Source of the DNA: Paracoccaceae bacterium
GTDB taxonomy: Bacteria > Pseudomonadota > Alphaproteobacteria > Rhodobacterales > Rhodobacteraceae
Assembly: GCA_029248915.1 (NCBI GenBank)
Contig: JAQWIK010000102.1
Location: forward strand, 50,788-114,787
DNA: 64,000 bases
Direction: 5' to 3'
The translations under genes and the position numbers were made by a program. The notes beneath the pieces were generated by a model, which saw nothing but the letters and a program-made list of their open reading frames with translations, did no database searches and had not been told where the DNA came from. Of this stretch, positions 50,109 to 59,766 are shown one piece after another. The number at the start of each line of letters is the position of its first letter. Positions within the stretch are counted from its first letter, which is position 1.

Positions 50109-51023
50109 ATGAGCGAAAAACTATCAAAACAAAAATCGCAAAACCTTACGGGGGTTTTCTGGATGGTCGTAACTGGGATATGCTTTCTTGGGGTAACGGC
50201 TTTAGTGAAATTTATGGGTACGCGAATTCCAGCTGCTGAGGCAGCCTTTTTACGATACTCTCTTGGCCTTGTTTTACTTTTGCCAATGCTGAAAGACTTT
50301 TTCCATAACTTACCAAATCGAAAATTATCTATTTTATTTGCTGCTAGGGGTGTCGTACACACAGTTGGAGTGGTTCTTTGGTTTTTTGCTATGTCACGAA
50401 TTCCATTAGCAGATGTAACCGCCATGAATTATATGTCACCTATTTATGTTACGCTCGGTGCTGCAATTTTCTTGGGTGAAACTTTAGCTTTACGGAGAAT
50501 TTTAGCCATTTTATTCGCAATTGTTGGCGCATTACTAATACTGAGACCTGGCTTTAGAGAGGTAAGTATAGGTCACATAGCGATGATTTTTACAGCTTTA
50601 TTTTTTGCTTCGTCATACTTGATAGCCAAACATACTAGTGGAAAAACGACGGCATCAGTCGTTGTCGTAATGCTTTCAATTTATGTAACTATCGGATTAG
50701 CTCCCTTAGCATTTTTAAATTGGGTCACGCCAACTTTAACTGAGATTATAGTACTTTTCGCTGTAGCATGCTTTGCTACAGCTGGTCACTACACAATGAC
50801 TTTAGCATTTGCTGCGGCGCCGATTTCAGTGACCCAACCTGCTACTTTTCTCCAATTGGTTTGGGCTGTTCTCGTAGGTTCTATTATATTTGGTGAAAAA
50901 ATTGATCTTTATGTAATAGGAGGAGGATGCTTAATCCTATGCTCGATTACTTTTATGTCTTGGAGAGAAGCTGTTATAAAAAGAAAGGCGATGACACCTG
51001 CGGTGGCACAAACTAAAGTTTAA
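50109..51023 (+). CDS. EamA/DMT-family transporter
   Basis: This 304-residue membrane protein has ten predicted helices in two EamA repeats; GTRIPAAEAAFLRYSLGL and MSRIPLADVTAMNYMSPIY are typical of the RhaT/EamA group often called RarD-like or riboflavin/S-adenosylmethionine-type exporters. The substrate is unknown. Its stop overlaps the VOC gene start by one base (TAATG). Confidence 0.83.
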   Translation: MSEKLSKQKSQNLTGVFWMVVTGICFLGVTALVKFMGTRIPAAEAAFLRYSLGLVLLLPMLKDFFHNLPNRKLSILFAARGVVHTVGVVLWFFAMSRIPLADVTAMNYMSPIYVTLGAAIFLGETLALRRILAILFAIVGALLILRPGFREVSIGHIAMIFTALFFASSYLIAKHTSGKTTASVVVVMLSIYVTIGLAPLAFLNWVTPTLTEIIVLFAVACFATAGHYTMTLAFAAAPISVTQPATFLQLVWAVLVGSIIFGEKIDLYVIGGGCLILCSITFMSWREAVIKRKAMTPAVAQTKV

Positions 51024-51652
51024 TGAAAACTCAAACGGAAATTAAATTTGATCATTTTGCGATAGCAACGGACGATTTGGAAAAAACTGTTACAAATCTG
51101 GAAAAGAAGTTCAAATATCCTTTCTCATCTGGTGGTGAGCACAAGATGTTTGGAACGCATAACAGATTATTTCGGTTAGGTGACATTTATCTAGAGGTTA
51201 TTGCTATAAATCCCCTTGCTGCAGCTTCACAGCAGCCGAGGTGGTTTGATCTTGATAATTTTAATGGCAAGTCTCGTATAATAACTTGGATAGCAAGTAC
51301 TGAAAATATTTTAGATCTGGTGCCAAACATTTGGGATAACCCTGGTGAAATAAAAAAACTTTCTAGAGATAAACTGAAATGGGATTTCACAGTGCCAACT
51401 AGGGGAAAAATGCCCATGGGTGGGGCTGCACCCGCTCTAATAAATTGGGGTAATACTCGGCATCCGACTTTAAGTATGGTTGACCATAGTTGTCGATTAG
51501 AGCGTTTTTTAGTCAACACACCCTTTGCTGACGACCTGAACCCAATATTAAAAAATATACTTTTTGACCAAAGAATAGAAGTCAAGTCCTCTCGGAGTAT
51601 ATCGTTCGAGGCACATATATCGACACCTAGTGGGAAAGTAGTTTTAGAATGA
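51023..51652 (+). CDS. Glyoxalase-like (VOC) domain protein
   Basis: The 209 residues form a vicinal-oxygen-chelate fold: KFDHFAIATDDLEKTVTNLE at the start (read as FDHFAIATDDL), HNRLFRLGDIYLEVIAINP, and a C-terminal half with less similarity. It resembles the Glyoxalase_3-type proteins of unknown substrate. It is coupled by overlaps to the upstream exporter and to the downstream acetyltransferase (ATGA). Confidence 0.75.
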   Translation: MKTQTEIKFDHFAIATDDLEKTVTNLEKKFKYPFSSGGEHKMFGTHNRLFRLGDIYLEVIAINPLAAASQQPRWFDLDNFNGKSRIITWIASTENILDLVPNIWDNPGEIKKLSRDKLKWDFTVPTRGKMPMGGAAPALINWGNTRHPTLSMVDHSCRLERFLVNTPFADDLNPILKNILFDQRIEVKSSRSISFEAHISTPSGKVVLE

Positions 51653-52137
51653 AAGTGAGGCCTGCGACGTTTTCGGATAGTAAGGAAATCGCAAGTATAT
51701 GGAATCCATACATAAAAAACACGTTTGTTACATTTAATGCCATTGAAAAAACTCAAGACGAAGTTTGTGCCTTAATTAAAGATCGAAGAAGTGATGGCCA
51801 TGAATTTTGGGTAGCAATTGACGATGATAAAATAATTGGATTTGCCAGTTATGCCCAATTAAGGAAAGGGGTGGGATATAGGTATTCTATGGAGCATACA
51901 ATTATTGTATCCGATGAGTATAAATTTTTAGGGGTTGGCAAAAACTTAATGAGTGTTTTGTGTGATCATGCTAAAAAGCGAGACATTAATTCCATGTGGG
52001 CAGGAGTAAGTGCTCTGAATATTGCAGCAATCAAGTTTCACGAAGGTTTACAATTTAAAACTGTCGCAAGGTTACCGGAAGTAGGGTACAAATTTGGTAG
52101 TTTTCTCGATCTAGTTTTAATGCGCAAACTTTTGTAA
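51649..52137 (+). CDS. GNAT family N-acetyltransferase
   Basis: This 162-residue GNAT protein resembles phosphinothricin- or methionine-sulfone-type acetyltransferases: KVRPATFSDSKEIASIWNPY near the start, EHTIIVSDEYKFLGVGKNLM in the acetyl-CoA site and ALNIAAIKFHEGLQFKTV later. The substrate is probably a small amino acid-like compound but is not determined. It starts four bases inside the VOC gene end. Confidence 0.83.
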   Translation: MKVRPATFSDSKEIASIWNPYIKNTFVTFNAIEKTQDEVCALIKDRRSDGHEFWVAIDDDKIIGFASYAQLRKGVGYRYSMEHTIIVSDEYKFLGVGKNLMSVLCDHAKKRDINSMWAGVSALNIAAIKFHEGLQFKTVARLPEVGYKFGSFLDLVLMRKLL

Positions 52138-52165
52138 ATAATATATGGAATCCTAGAAAATAAGT

Positions 52166-52846
52166 ATGTCGATTTGGGCCCGTATAATTAAAGCAATTGA
52201 AGCTTTAGCAAAAGGTGAAAGCTTATCAGATGTGTTTGATAAGCTTAAAGCTCCGCCTGAACGTTCAATCGCATTTACAATAGCCGTAATTGCTCTTGGG
52301 GCAAAAATGGCAAAGGCTGATGGGTATGTAACAACGGACGAAGTTAAAGCTTTTAGACAAGTTTTTCGTATTCCCTCTGGCGAAGAAAACAATGCGGCGA
52401 GGGTTTTTAACTTAGCCAGGCAAGATGTTACCGGCTATGAGCTCTATGCTAAGAGGATTTCATTAATGTTTGGGCAAGGTCATCAAACATTAATTGATCT
52501 ACTAGAAGGACTTTTTCATATTGCTACAGCTGATAATGATTATCATCCAAATGAAGATAAATTTTTATCAACAGTTAGTTCTATTTTTGGACTCAAGGAA
52601 GCTCAATTTAAAGCTATTCGTGCAAGGTGTGTTCCCAATATGGAGCCGGATCCCTACACTATTTTAGGTATAAACTTAAATGATGATTTTGAAAAAATAA
52701 AGGGAGCTTGGCGGGACCTAGTCCTTACTTATCATCCCGATAGGATGGTAGCACGAGGATTACCGGAGGAAGCTATTAATCTGGCAGAGAGACGGATTAT
52801 TCAGATTAATAAAGCTTTTGAGGCTGTTAAAAAAGACTTTGTTTAG
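52166..52846 (+). CDS. TerB/J-domain co-chaperone (DjlA-like)
   Basis: The 226 residues combine a TerB-like helical domain (about 30-145; VIALGAKMAKADGYVTTDEV and ATADNDYHPNEDKFL) with a C-terminal J domain (about 163-226) that carries the HPD tripeptide in LTYHPDRM, needed to stimulate DnaK. It resembles DjlA without the N-terminal membrane helix, so it may be cytosolic. It converges on ppx with 24 bases between stops. Confidence 0.87.
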   Translation: MSIWARIIKAIEALAKGESLSDVFDKLKAPPERSIAFTIAVIALGAKMAKADGYVTTDEVKAFRQVFRIPSGEENNAARVFNLARQDVTGYELYAKRISLMFGQGHQTLIDLLEGLFHIATADNDYHPNEDKFLSTVSSIFGLKEAQFKAIRARCVPNMEPDPYTILGINLNDDFEKIKGAWRDLVLTYHPDRMVARGLPEEAINLAERRIIQINKAFEAVKKDFV

Positions 52847-52870
52847 TTAAAATTTAAACTTAGCTGAAAT

Positions 52871-54424
52871 TTAATTTTTTTTAATAGTTTTAATTTTGAA
52901 ATCTTCAGCTTTTAGAGCGTTGGCTAAAGAATTGTAACGCGCTTCTGCAACTTCTCCAAACAAACTTTCTCCAACTGAATCAAGTATTAGTGTTAAATGT
53001 CGGGATCTGGGTTTCCAGTTTAAATGTGCGGGTTGTATGCTGTCATTGACCCATAGCATTGCTCCTAACCTCATTGCTTTTCCAAGAACTTCAGCCTGTT
53101 GAATAAATTTTGGCTTTAGAAGATAGACAAGATTTTCAAATTGAGATCCAGTTGGTTTGTTTCGGTAGCGATACATCAGTGATATACCAAGAAAAATTCG
53201 CTCGGAGTGTTTTAAGCCTCCTAAATTTGATCTTGTGGCGTTATCAAAGCAAACCTCTGCTCTATAATCAGGATGTGCTCTCCAGCTTACATCATGCAAA
53301 AGACATGCAGCATGTATTAAGCGCTTTAATTCTTCCGTTGGTCGTGAAAATAGTGGAAGTACAAATTTATAAAGACGGTTACCAGAACCTGGAACACGGG
53401 CATCTTTTTCCTCGGAGTAAAAACAAGCTTCAATAAGAGGGTCTCTATCTCGTAACTCTTGTGGCATATTTTCGTACAATAATCCTTCGCGAATGCCATA
53501 ACTAGAAATAGCTATATCCTTGGGCCTGAAAGATTTAGTGAGACGTATGAGGACCTCACAAGCAATTGGTACCAGTTCAATTCTCGCAGCCGTGATACCA
53601 CAATTTTTACGAATTTCTTCAAGGTTACCTTCTTCAATAAATTTAATCGTTTTTCTAACTGAGTCTATGGAAATCCGGTATTCATGCATAACATGCAGTG
53701 GATAACCTCTGCGTAACATATCTATTTTTGCAAAAGCTCTCCAGGAACCACCAACTAAAAAAAGGCGATTGTGTTGTGGACCCATTTCTGTTTCGAGTTT
53801 AGTTATAGTTTCTTTAATGTAGTTCTTGCGATTTTTTTTCCCGCCCTTCATCTCTTTTAAAATTAGTGGTCCTAAATCGGAAGTTACACGGTTTCCAACA
53901 ATCCCTTTATTTATCTCTGCCAATTCCATTGATGAGCCGCCTAGATCGCAAACTAGACCGTAAGCTCCAGGCCAGCCTAGCATAACGCCTTGTGCTGAGA
54001 GGCGTGCTTCCTCAAGTCCATCAATAATATTTATGTCTTTTCCTGTTTTTTTTCTAATTTCATCACAGAACAATAAACCATCGGAGGCTGATCTAACGGC
54101 TGCTGTTGCGATTAAAGTCAATTGGGGAACTTCCATGGCTTCCGCCATATTTACGAACCGTTCGATTGCTGAAATTGCCCTTAATCTACCCGCTACGTGA
54201 AGTTTTCCTGAATGAACTAGGTCAGAGCCCAAGCCACACAAGATTTTTTCATTAAAAAAATATGCCGGTGATCTGGCAGCTCCATCAAATATCACCATAC
54301 GTACTGAATTAGATCCAATGTCTATAACACCCAGTTTTCTCAGGTAATGTAAGGCCTCAGTTTCAGGAGTGTTTGTTTTATTGTAACCAAAAAAAGGTTT
54401 AAAATCTTGAAGGATTTCTACCAT
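52871..54424 (-). CDS. ppx: Exopolyphosphatase / guanosine pentaphosphatase
   Basis: This 517-residue Ppx/GppA phosphatase degrades polyphosphate or converts pppGpp. The ASKHA-fold motifs are GVIDIGSNSVRMVIFDG (starting about residue 32), ATAAVRSASDG, and LVCDLGGSSMELAEI; an HD-like C-terminal domain includes LLHDVSW. It is upstream-adjacent to hdaA but no polyphosphate kinase gene lies between them. A slightly shorter N-terminus beginning nearer the first motif cannot be excluded. Confidence 0.9.
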   Translation of the reverse strand: MVEILQDFKPFFGYNKTNTPETEALHYLRKLGVIDIGSNSVRMVIFDGAARSPAYFFNEKILCGLGSDLVHSGKLHVAGRLRAISAIERFVNMAEAMEVPQLTLIATAAVRSASDGLLFCDEIRKKTGKDINIIDGLEEARLSAQGVMLGWPGAYGLVCDLGGSSMELAEINKGIVGNRVTSDLGPLILKEMKGGKKNRKNYIKETITKLETEMGPQHNRLFLVGGSWRAFAKIDMLRRGYPLHVMHEYRISIDSVRKTIKFIEEGNLEEIRKNCGITAARIELVPIACEVLIRLTKSFRPKDIAISSYGIREGLLYENMPQELRDRDPLIEACFYSEEKDARVPGSGNRLYKFVLPLFSRPTEELKRLIHAACLLHDVSWRAHPDYRAEVCFDNATRSNLGGLKHSERIFLGISLMYRYRNKPTGSQFENLVYLLKPKFIQQAEVLGKAMRLGAMLWVNDSIQPAHLNWKPRSRHLTLILDSVGESLFGEVAEARYNSLANALKAEDFKIKTIKKN

Positions 54425-54495
54425 AAAGCTTATCCTGAAAATTTACAAACATCAGATTCTCACTAAATCGCACTTTTATAGATAATTGAAAGAAC

Positions 54496-55167
54496 TTATT
54501 TTTTATTTTTGAAAATTTTAGCCACGAGTGATCTCGTAATTGGGCGCTTTTCTTCAATCGATATGCGGTCAATATCTGCAACGATTGAATTAACTGCAGA
54601 AAAAGATCTATCCATTCTTCTGTATAAATACTCAAAAACATCTGGACTTGGATACATTTGTCTATCTGCAAAAAGTTTTGCCATAATTAATGGCAATAGC
54701 TTGTCATCTAATTCATCGATCTGCGCGTTTCTGGTGCCTTCTATTCTTGACATTAAATCAGATAGAGAAATTTTCCAGAATTGAGGAAAACCTGTTCCTA
54801 TGAGTAGAAACGGTAATTTTCTTTCTTGTAAAAAATTATGCAAATGGAAGAGAGCTTCCTCTAAGTCTTCGCGTGAGTTAATTTTTGAAATATTGTCTAT
54901 GACTAATGCGGTATTTGCAATTTTATCAACTTTGCTAATTTTAAGAGTTGTTGCATCAATATAAGATGCATTCACTTGCTTTGCCCAAATTTGACCTAAA
55001 TGGGTTTTACCTGAAGCTGGAGGCCCTGAAAGGGTATGTTTTAAATTCGGCCAATTTTTCCAATCTTCTAAAAGATCAACTGCAATTTTATTGCATTTAG
55101 ACACGTAGAATTCGTCTATTCCATCAGAAGATTGAACTGGTAAGGTAAAGCCAATCTGCTTCGCCAT
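54496..55167 (-). CDS. hdaA: DnaA-related regulator HdaA
   Basis: This 223-residue AAA+ protein is the DnaA homologue that, with the sliding clamp, promotes DnaA-ATP hydrolysis after initiation. The N-terminus carries a clamp-binding-like QIGFTLP, the Walker A is GPPASGKTH near residue 50, and the sensor region includes LPFLLIGTG and LMSRIEGT. It lacks the DnaA DNA-binding domain IV. An ATG at 55167 is preferred over a TTG one codon earlier. It follows the AI-2E family gene by 11 bases. Confidence 0.9.
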   Translation of the reverse strand: MAKQIGFTLPVQSSDGIDEFYVSKCNKIAVDLLEDWKNWPNLKHTLSGPPASGKTHLGQIWAKQVNASYIDATTLKISKVDKIANTALVIDNISKINSREDLEEALFHLHNFLQERKLPFLLIGTGFPQFWKISLSDLMSRIEGTRNAQIDELDDKLLPLIMAKLFADRQMYPSPDVFEYLYRRMDRSFSAVNSIVADIDRISIEEKRPITRSLVAKIFKNKK

Positions 55168-55178
55168 CAATTGCTGTC

Positions 55179-56237
55179 CTATTTACTATTTTTACCTATG
55201 TAAACTTGACTGTTTAGGTATTGATTTATCAAATATCTAAATATAACTCCTATTGCCGCTGCCACTGGTACAGCCACCATCATACCGACTAAACCGAATA
55301 TAGATCCAAAAAGAGATAAAGCGAGAAGAAGAGAAACAGGATGTAGACCAACTGAATTCCCAACAAGTTTGGGAGTTAAAAAATTACCTTCAATGAGTTG
55401 GCCTATTACAAAAATACCAACGACTAGCAAGATTGTATTCCAATCTCCCCAGAATTGAACGGTAGATAAACCTATTGCCAGTATGCCGCCTAGAATTGCT
55501 CCTAAATACGGTATAAAAGTTAATATTCCAGCAATCACTCCTACAATCAGACCAAACTCTAGGCCCAAAAACATGAGTGAAATAGCATAATAAGCTCCGA
55601 GTATGCAGCAGACTGAGCCCATACCTCGGATAAAGCCAGCTATAACTTCATGAATTTCCTTTGATAAGTTCCGGATTGTTTCGGCATGGTCTCGGGGAAG
55701 CAATCCATCAATTTTAACTACTAATCGATCCCAATCTATTAATAAGTAGATGGTGACAATAGGAGTTATAAGAATTAATCCAGCAATGCTTAAAAGAGAC
55801 GAGAAAGATTTAACTAAACCGGACATAATGACGACTATTGTGGATTTTAAAAATTCACCCAGTGGCAAATTAGACTGATCCAAATTAAGTGAATCGCCTA
55901 ATTTTGAGGGTAGTGTTCCATTTAGAGCAGTAGTTAGTTTTTCTGCGATTATCGGAGCCACAGTTATAAGTTTGGTCAGTTGGTCAATTAAATTCACTGA
56001 TATAAATACAGCCAAGGGCGCAAAAATAAGAACAAAAATAAATGAAATAAATATAACTGCCCACAGTCTATTAAACCCCATCTTTTGTAAACGATCTGCT
56101 AGTGGATCGAGTAAATAAGCTAAGGCTGCCCCAATTACAAAAGGAAGTAAAATATTTCCAATGTAAGACAATAAAAGAATGCTTACTATCGATAATATAC
56201 CCCAAAACAATAATTGTTGGCGAACTGAAAAGCTCAT
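55179..56237 (-). CDS. AI-2E/PerM family membrane protein
   Basis: This 352-residue protein has eight or so hydrophobic helices and the family features AYLLDPLADRLQKMGF near the N-terminus and GNFLTPKLVGNSVGLHPVSL (read as NFLTPKLVGNSVGLHP) in the C-terminal half. PerM/TqsA-like proteins are proposed transporters or sodium/proton antiporters. The start at 56237 follows CGGAG by about six bases; a longer frame to 56267 is unlikely. It precedes hdaA on the same strand and is divergent from proS. Confidence 0.86.
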   Translation of the reverse strand: MSFSVRQQLLFWGILSIVSILLLSYIGNILLPFVIGAALAYLLDPLADRLQKMGFNRLWAVIFISFIFVLIFAPLAVFISVNLIDQLTKLITVAPIIAEKLTTALNGTLPSKLGDSLNLDQSNLPLGEFLKSTIVVIMSGLVKSFSSLLSIAGLILITPIVTIYLLIDWDRLVVKIDGLLPRDHAETIRNLSKEIHEVIAGFIRGMGSVCCILGAYYAISLMFLGLEFGLIVGVIAGILTFIPYLGAILGGILAIGLSTVQFWGDWNTILLVVGIFVIGQLIEGNFLTPKLVGNSVGLHPVSLLLALSLFGSIFGLVGMMVAVPVAAAIGVIFRYLINQYLNSQVYIGKNSK

Positions 56238-56376
56238 ATTTTCTCCGACTTTGTTCTGTAATGCCAATGTGAGCTACTAACGCAGCGCATGCAAGTACGA
56301 AAACGTGATCTGAGGCTTGTGTAGTTTTCGTCATGGCGCTACATGTTCACTAAGTCATCAATAGTTTGGAAAACTT

Positions 56377-57705
56377 ATGCGCCTATCTCGATATTTTGTT
56401 CCAGTTCTAAAAGAAAATCCAGCAGACGCTCAAATTGTGAGCCACAGGTTGATGCTTAGGGCTGGATTAATCAAGCAAGCCACAGCAGGAATTTATTCTT
56501 GGCTTCCTTTAGGTTTCAAGGTTCTCAGGCGCCTAGAAAATATAATTCATGAAGAACAACAACGCGCTGGTCACCAGGCCATTCAGATGCCTATTCTTCA
56601 ATCTGCCGACTTGTGGAGAGAAAGTGGCCGATATGATGATTATGGCCAAGAAATGCTTAGAATGAAAGATCGTAACGATCGCGACTTACTATTTACCCCA
56701 ACGGCTGAAGAATTAGTCACGGATATTTTCAGAAGTCATGTAACAAGTTACAAAAATTTACCGCTAACTCTCTATCAAATTCAGTGGAAGTTTAGAGATG
56801 AGATACGTCCAAGGTTTGGAGTTATGAGGGGTAGAGAGTTCTACATGAAAGATGGTTACAATTTTGATTTAACAAAACAGGATGCTCTCCATTCCTACAA
56901 CCGTCATTTAGTGAGCTATTTGAAAACGTATGAGAGAATGGGACTTAAGGCTATACCTATGCGAGCTGACAGTGGGCCGATAGGCGGAGAGGACACCCAT
57001 GAGTTCTTGGTATTGGCTGAAACTGGAGAATCAGAAGTTTTTTATGATAGCAAGGTTACTGATTTAAATTTTGGAGATCGTAAAATAGATTATGATGATC
57101 ATTCGGCTTGCCAGTCGATCTTAGATGAATTTACCTCACTATACGCTAGAACTGATGAAACACACGAACCCTCTGTGTTTGAAAAAATCCCTCAGGAAAG
57201 GCAATGCAAAGCTCGCGGTATAGAAGTTGGTCAAATTTTCTATTTTGGCACGAAATATTCTGAGGTAATGGGTGCCACCGTAACTGATGCCAATGGTAAG
57301 GATACTCCTGTACACATGGGCAGCCATGGTATTGGTGTGAGCCGGTTAGTTGGAGCTATTATTGAGGCAAATCATGACGAAAAAGGTATTATTTGGCCTG
57401 AAGGAGTGACACCATTTCATTGTGGTTTAATAAATCTAAAACAAGGTGATCCAGAAGCCGACACGGCTTGTGAAAATATCTACCAAAATTTGGTAAAAGC
57501 GGGTTTAGAACCGCTTTATGATGATCGCAGCGAAAGAGCTGGAGGAAAGTTTGCCACTATGGATTTAATCGGCCTTCCTTGGCGAATAACTGTGGGCCCG
57601 CGTGGATTAAAGAACGGTGTTGTTGAATTAACTTCTAGAAGCTCAGGGATTAGCGAAGAGTTAACTCCAGAAGGTGCCATAAATAAACTGATATCTATTT
57701 ATTGA
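56377..57705 (+). CDS. proS: Prolyl-tRNA synthetase
   Basis: This class II synthetase charges tRNA-Pro. The 442 residues correspond to the short alphaproteobacterial form without the large editing insertion. Class II motifs are [51 protein letters not shown] (core [17 protein letters not shown]), and [14 protein letters not shown], followed by an anticodon-binding domain. The ATG at 56377 lies downstream of the divergent AI-2E gene. Confidence 0.95.
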   Translation: MRLSRYFVPVLKENPADAQIVSHRLMLRAGLIKQATAGIYSWLPLGFKVLRRLENIIHEEQQRAGHQAIQMPILQSADLWRESGRYDDYGQEMLRMKDRNDRDLLFTPTAEELVTDIFRSHVTSYKNLPLTLYQIQWKFRDEIRPRFGVMRGREFYMKDGYNFDLTKQDALHSYNRHLVSYLKTYERMGLKAIPMRADSGPIGGEDTHEFLVLAETGESEVFYDSKVTDLNFGDRKIDYDDHSACQSILDEFTSLYARTDETHEPSVFEKIPQERQCKARGIEVGQIFYFGTKYSEVMGATVTDANGKDTPVHMGSHGIGVSRLVGAIIEANHDEKGIIWPEGVTPFHCGLINLKQGDPEADTACENIYQNLVKAGLEPLYDDRSERAGGKFATMDLIGLPWRITVGPRGLKNGVVELTSRSSGISEELTPEGAINKLISIY

Positions 57706-57753
57706 TAAGCCTCTAAGGTTATCTGACTGAGAAATATTTATATTATGGAAAAA

Positions 57754-58131
57754 CTAAATTTCATCAGAATGTAATTCCAAAATCTCCAGTGGAATGACTT
57801 CAACTGCCCTTTGATGAGTGCTGTGTAGATTAACCTTTGGTGCACAACCTTCATGATGAGCCTGAAGGAACCTGCTCGCGCATAGACACCAAGAGTCTCC
57901 TGCTTTTAATCCGGGGAACTCGAATTCAGGCCGGGGGGTTGATAAATCATTTCCTACATATTTAGAAAAAGCTAAAAATTCTGAGGTCATAATCGCACAA
58001 ACCGTATGGCTTCCTTCGTCTGCATCGCAGGTATTACAAAAGCCATCCCTAAAGAAACCTGTTTTAGGGTCATCTGAGCAAGTTTTCAGCTCCTCTCCGA
58101 CAACGTTGACTGATTTATCTTTTATAAACAT
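57754..58131 (-). CDS. DUF2237 family protein
   Basis: This 125-residue Cys-rich protein matches the DUF2237 family: GEELKTCSDDPKTGFFRDGFC (core TGFFRDGFC), CNTCDADEGSHTVCA, and WCLCASRF then HEGCAPKVNLHSTH. The conserved Cys and His suggest metal binding, but the function is unknown. It starts six bases after pth on the same strand, probably in one transcript. Confidence 0.85.
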   Translation of the reverse strand: MFIKDKSVNVVGEELKTCSDDPKTGFFRDGFCNTCDADEGSHTVCAIMTSEFLAFSKYVGNDLSTPRPEFEFPGLKAGDSWCLCASRFLQAHHEGCAPKVNLHSTHQRAVEVIPLEILELHSDEI

Positions 58132-58136
58132 TTTGC

Positions 58137-58838
58137 TTACTTTCTACTAAACTTGTCGATCAATTTTTGCAAAGAAGATTTCTGAGTTCCATTACCGTCA
58201 ATTTGAAAATTAGGTTCTTCAGATGGTGTTGTAACTTTTAGTTCCTTACTTTTTCTATCTTTCTTATTTTCATTTTTGGGACCAAGAGAAATTTGATTTA
58301 GGAATTTGTCTGGATCATCATTGGCCAAATGGTCCGCTGCTGCAGCAACTTTCCCCAAAATCTTTTCAAGCCACTCTTGTTCTTTCTTAGAGAAATTTTC
58401 CAGAACATATTTTGAAACCAGATCTTTGTGACCTGGATGCCCAATTCCTAATCTAATGCGTTTGTAGTCTTGACCTATGTGGCTGTGGATTGATTTTAGA
58501 CCATTGTGTCCTGCGTGACCCCCACCTGATTTAAAGCGGCATTTACCAGGAGCTAAATCCAGTTCATCATGAAAAACAGTTATACTCTGTGAATTAACCT
58601 TATAAAAACGGGCTATTTCGCCTACTGATTGTCCTGATAGGTTCATAAAAGTCGAGGGTTTAAGAACTATAACCTTTTGGGTACCCAACTGCCCTTCACA
58701 AAATAGACCTTGGAACTTCGAACGCCATGGACTGAATGAGTTGGCGATCGATATCTCGTCTACGGCCATAAAACCAATGTTATGACGGTTCATTTGGTAC
58801 TGTTGTCCTGGATTTCCTAGACCAACAAATAATTGCAT
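58137..58838 (-). CDS. pth: Peptidyl-tRNA hydrolase
   Basis: The enzyme releases peptides from stalled peptidyl-tRNA. The core (about 190 residues) has GLGNPGQQYQMNRHNIGF with the catalytic His, KPSTFMNLSGQSV, FHDELDL, and GGGHAGHNGLKS. A 40-residue lysine/serine-rich tail extends the protein to 233 residues, longer than the usual 185-200. The gene lies after rplY, a common pairing, but a terminator stands between them. Confidence 0.94.
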   Translation of the reverse strand: MQLFVGLGNPGQQYQMNRHNIGFMAVDEISIANSFSPWRSKFQGLFCEGQLGTQKVIVLKPSTFMNLSGQSVGEIARFYKVNSQSITVFHDELDLAPGKCRFKSGGGHAGHNGLKSIHSHIGQDYKRIRLGIGHPGHKDLVSKYVLENFSKKEQEWLEKILGKVAAAADHLANDDPDKFLNQISLGPKNENKKDRKSKELKVTTPSEEPNFQIDGNGTQKSSLQKLIDKFSRK

Positions 58839-58930
58839 TTTTCTTTCGAACTCTTTTAGTGCTTATCTGACATTATTATAAAGCAATGTGACTAAAAATT
58901 AATATTATTTTATGACTAATACTAGAAAAA

Positions 58931-58962
58931 TTAAAAGGCCTCGTTAAAGCGAGGCCTTTTAA
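58931..58962 (-). terminator. Rho-independent terminator after rplY
   Basis: TTAAAAGGCCTCG (58931-58943) and its exact complement (58950-58962) form a 13-pair stem with a six-base loop. On the minus strand it is followed by a run of five Ts, so it should end the rplY transcript just before pth. Confidence 0.85.
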
Positions 58963-58980
58963 AACAAGTTACAAAATAAT

Positions 58981-59640
58981 CTATTCTTCGGCAGTTTGTT
59001 CGTCTGATGTTGCTTCAGTCTCTTCGACCTCCACATCAGATTCTGCGTCTGCATCTTCGGAAGACTTCAGGCTCGAAGGCGCTGAGAGATTTGCAATAAC
59101 AAAATCTCTATCGATAGTAGGTCTTGCACCCTCTGGTAGTTTAACGCTTGAGATTGTTATCACATCGCCAACATCCAATCCCGTCAAATCAACCGTGATA
59201 CTCTCTGGGATATCGCTTGCGGTAACGATTAACTCAACTTCTGGTCTGACAACTGTTAAAACGCCACCTTTTTTCAAACCAGGAGCTTCCGCTTCATTAA
59301 TGAAATCAACTGCAATAAACAGATTTACTTTTGAGGCTCTTTTCAGTCTCATAAGATCCAGATGAGTTGGTAAATCCTTCACAACGTCCCGTTGCACATC
59401 CCGACAAATAACGCGAACGTCGTCGTGCCCTTCCACTTTTAGATTAAAAAGTGTGGACAAAAAGCGTCCGGCCTTTAATCGTTTTAACAAATCATTGAAA
59501 GGGACCTGAATAGATAGTGGGTCTGTCCCACCACCATAAACGACGCCTGGTACCATTCCATCACGTCTTGCTTGACGAGCGGCGCCCTTGCCTGTCCCCG
59601 CACGTTCATGAGCTATAAGATTAGGTATCTCACCAGCCAT
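58981..59640 (-). CDS. rplY: 50S ribosomal protein L25/CTC form
   Basis: This 219-residue protein binds 5S rRNA in the large subunit. It is the long CTC-type L25: the N-terminal 5S-binding domain ([21 protein letters not shown], core [14 protein letters not shown], then GVVYGGG), a C-terminal beta domain, and an acidic Glu/Asp tail. The ATG at 59640 follows GGAG by seven bases; a TTG four codons earlier is less likely. A hairpin lies in the leader. Confidence 0.95.
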   Translation of the reverse strand: MAGEIPNLIAHERAGTGKGAARQARRDGMVPGVVYGGGTDPLSIQVPFNDLLKRLKAGRFLSTLFNLKVEGHDDVRVICRDVQRDVVKDLPTHLDLMRLKRASKVNLFIAVDFINEAEAPGLKKGGVLTVVRPEVELIVTASDIPESITVDLTGLDVGDVITISSVKLPEGARPTIDRDFVIANLSAPSSLKSSEDADAESDVEVEETEATSDEQTAEE

Positions 59641-59662
59641 TTTGTTCTCCAATTCTATTAGG

Positions 59663-59691
59663 GCAGGGCTCCTCCAAGGCTGTAGCCCTGC
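59663..59691 (-). promoter_or_regulatory. Hairpin in the rplY leader
   Basis: GCAGGGCT (59663-59670) pairs perfectly with AGCCCTGC (59684-59691), eight pairs around a 13-base loop. On the rplY mRNA the loop contains GGAGG, a second ribosome-site-like sequence, and the stem ends about 23 bases before the ATG. No T run follows, so it is not a typical terminator. Autogenous control by L25 is plausible; leader elements of this kind are known for rplY in gammaproteobacteria. Confidence 0.45.
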
Positions 59692-59766
59692 GTGAATGAG
59701 GCTCTATAAACTTAAAAATTCAGATTGAAAAGGCTTTGATTCATGTTTTTGCAAGACTTTTTTTCT

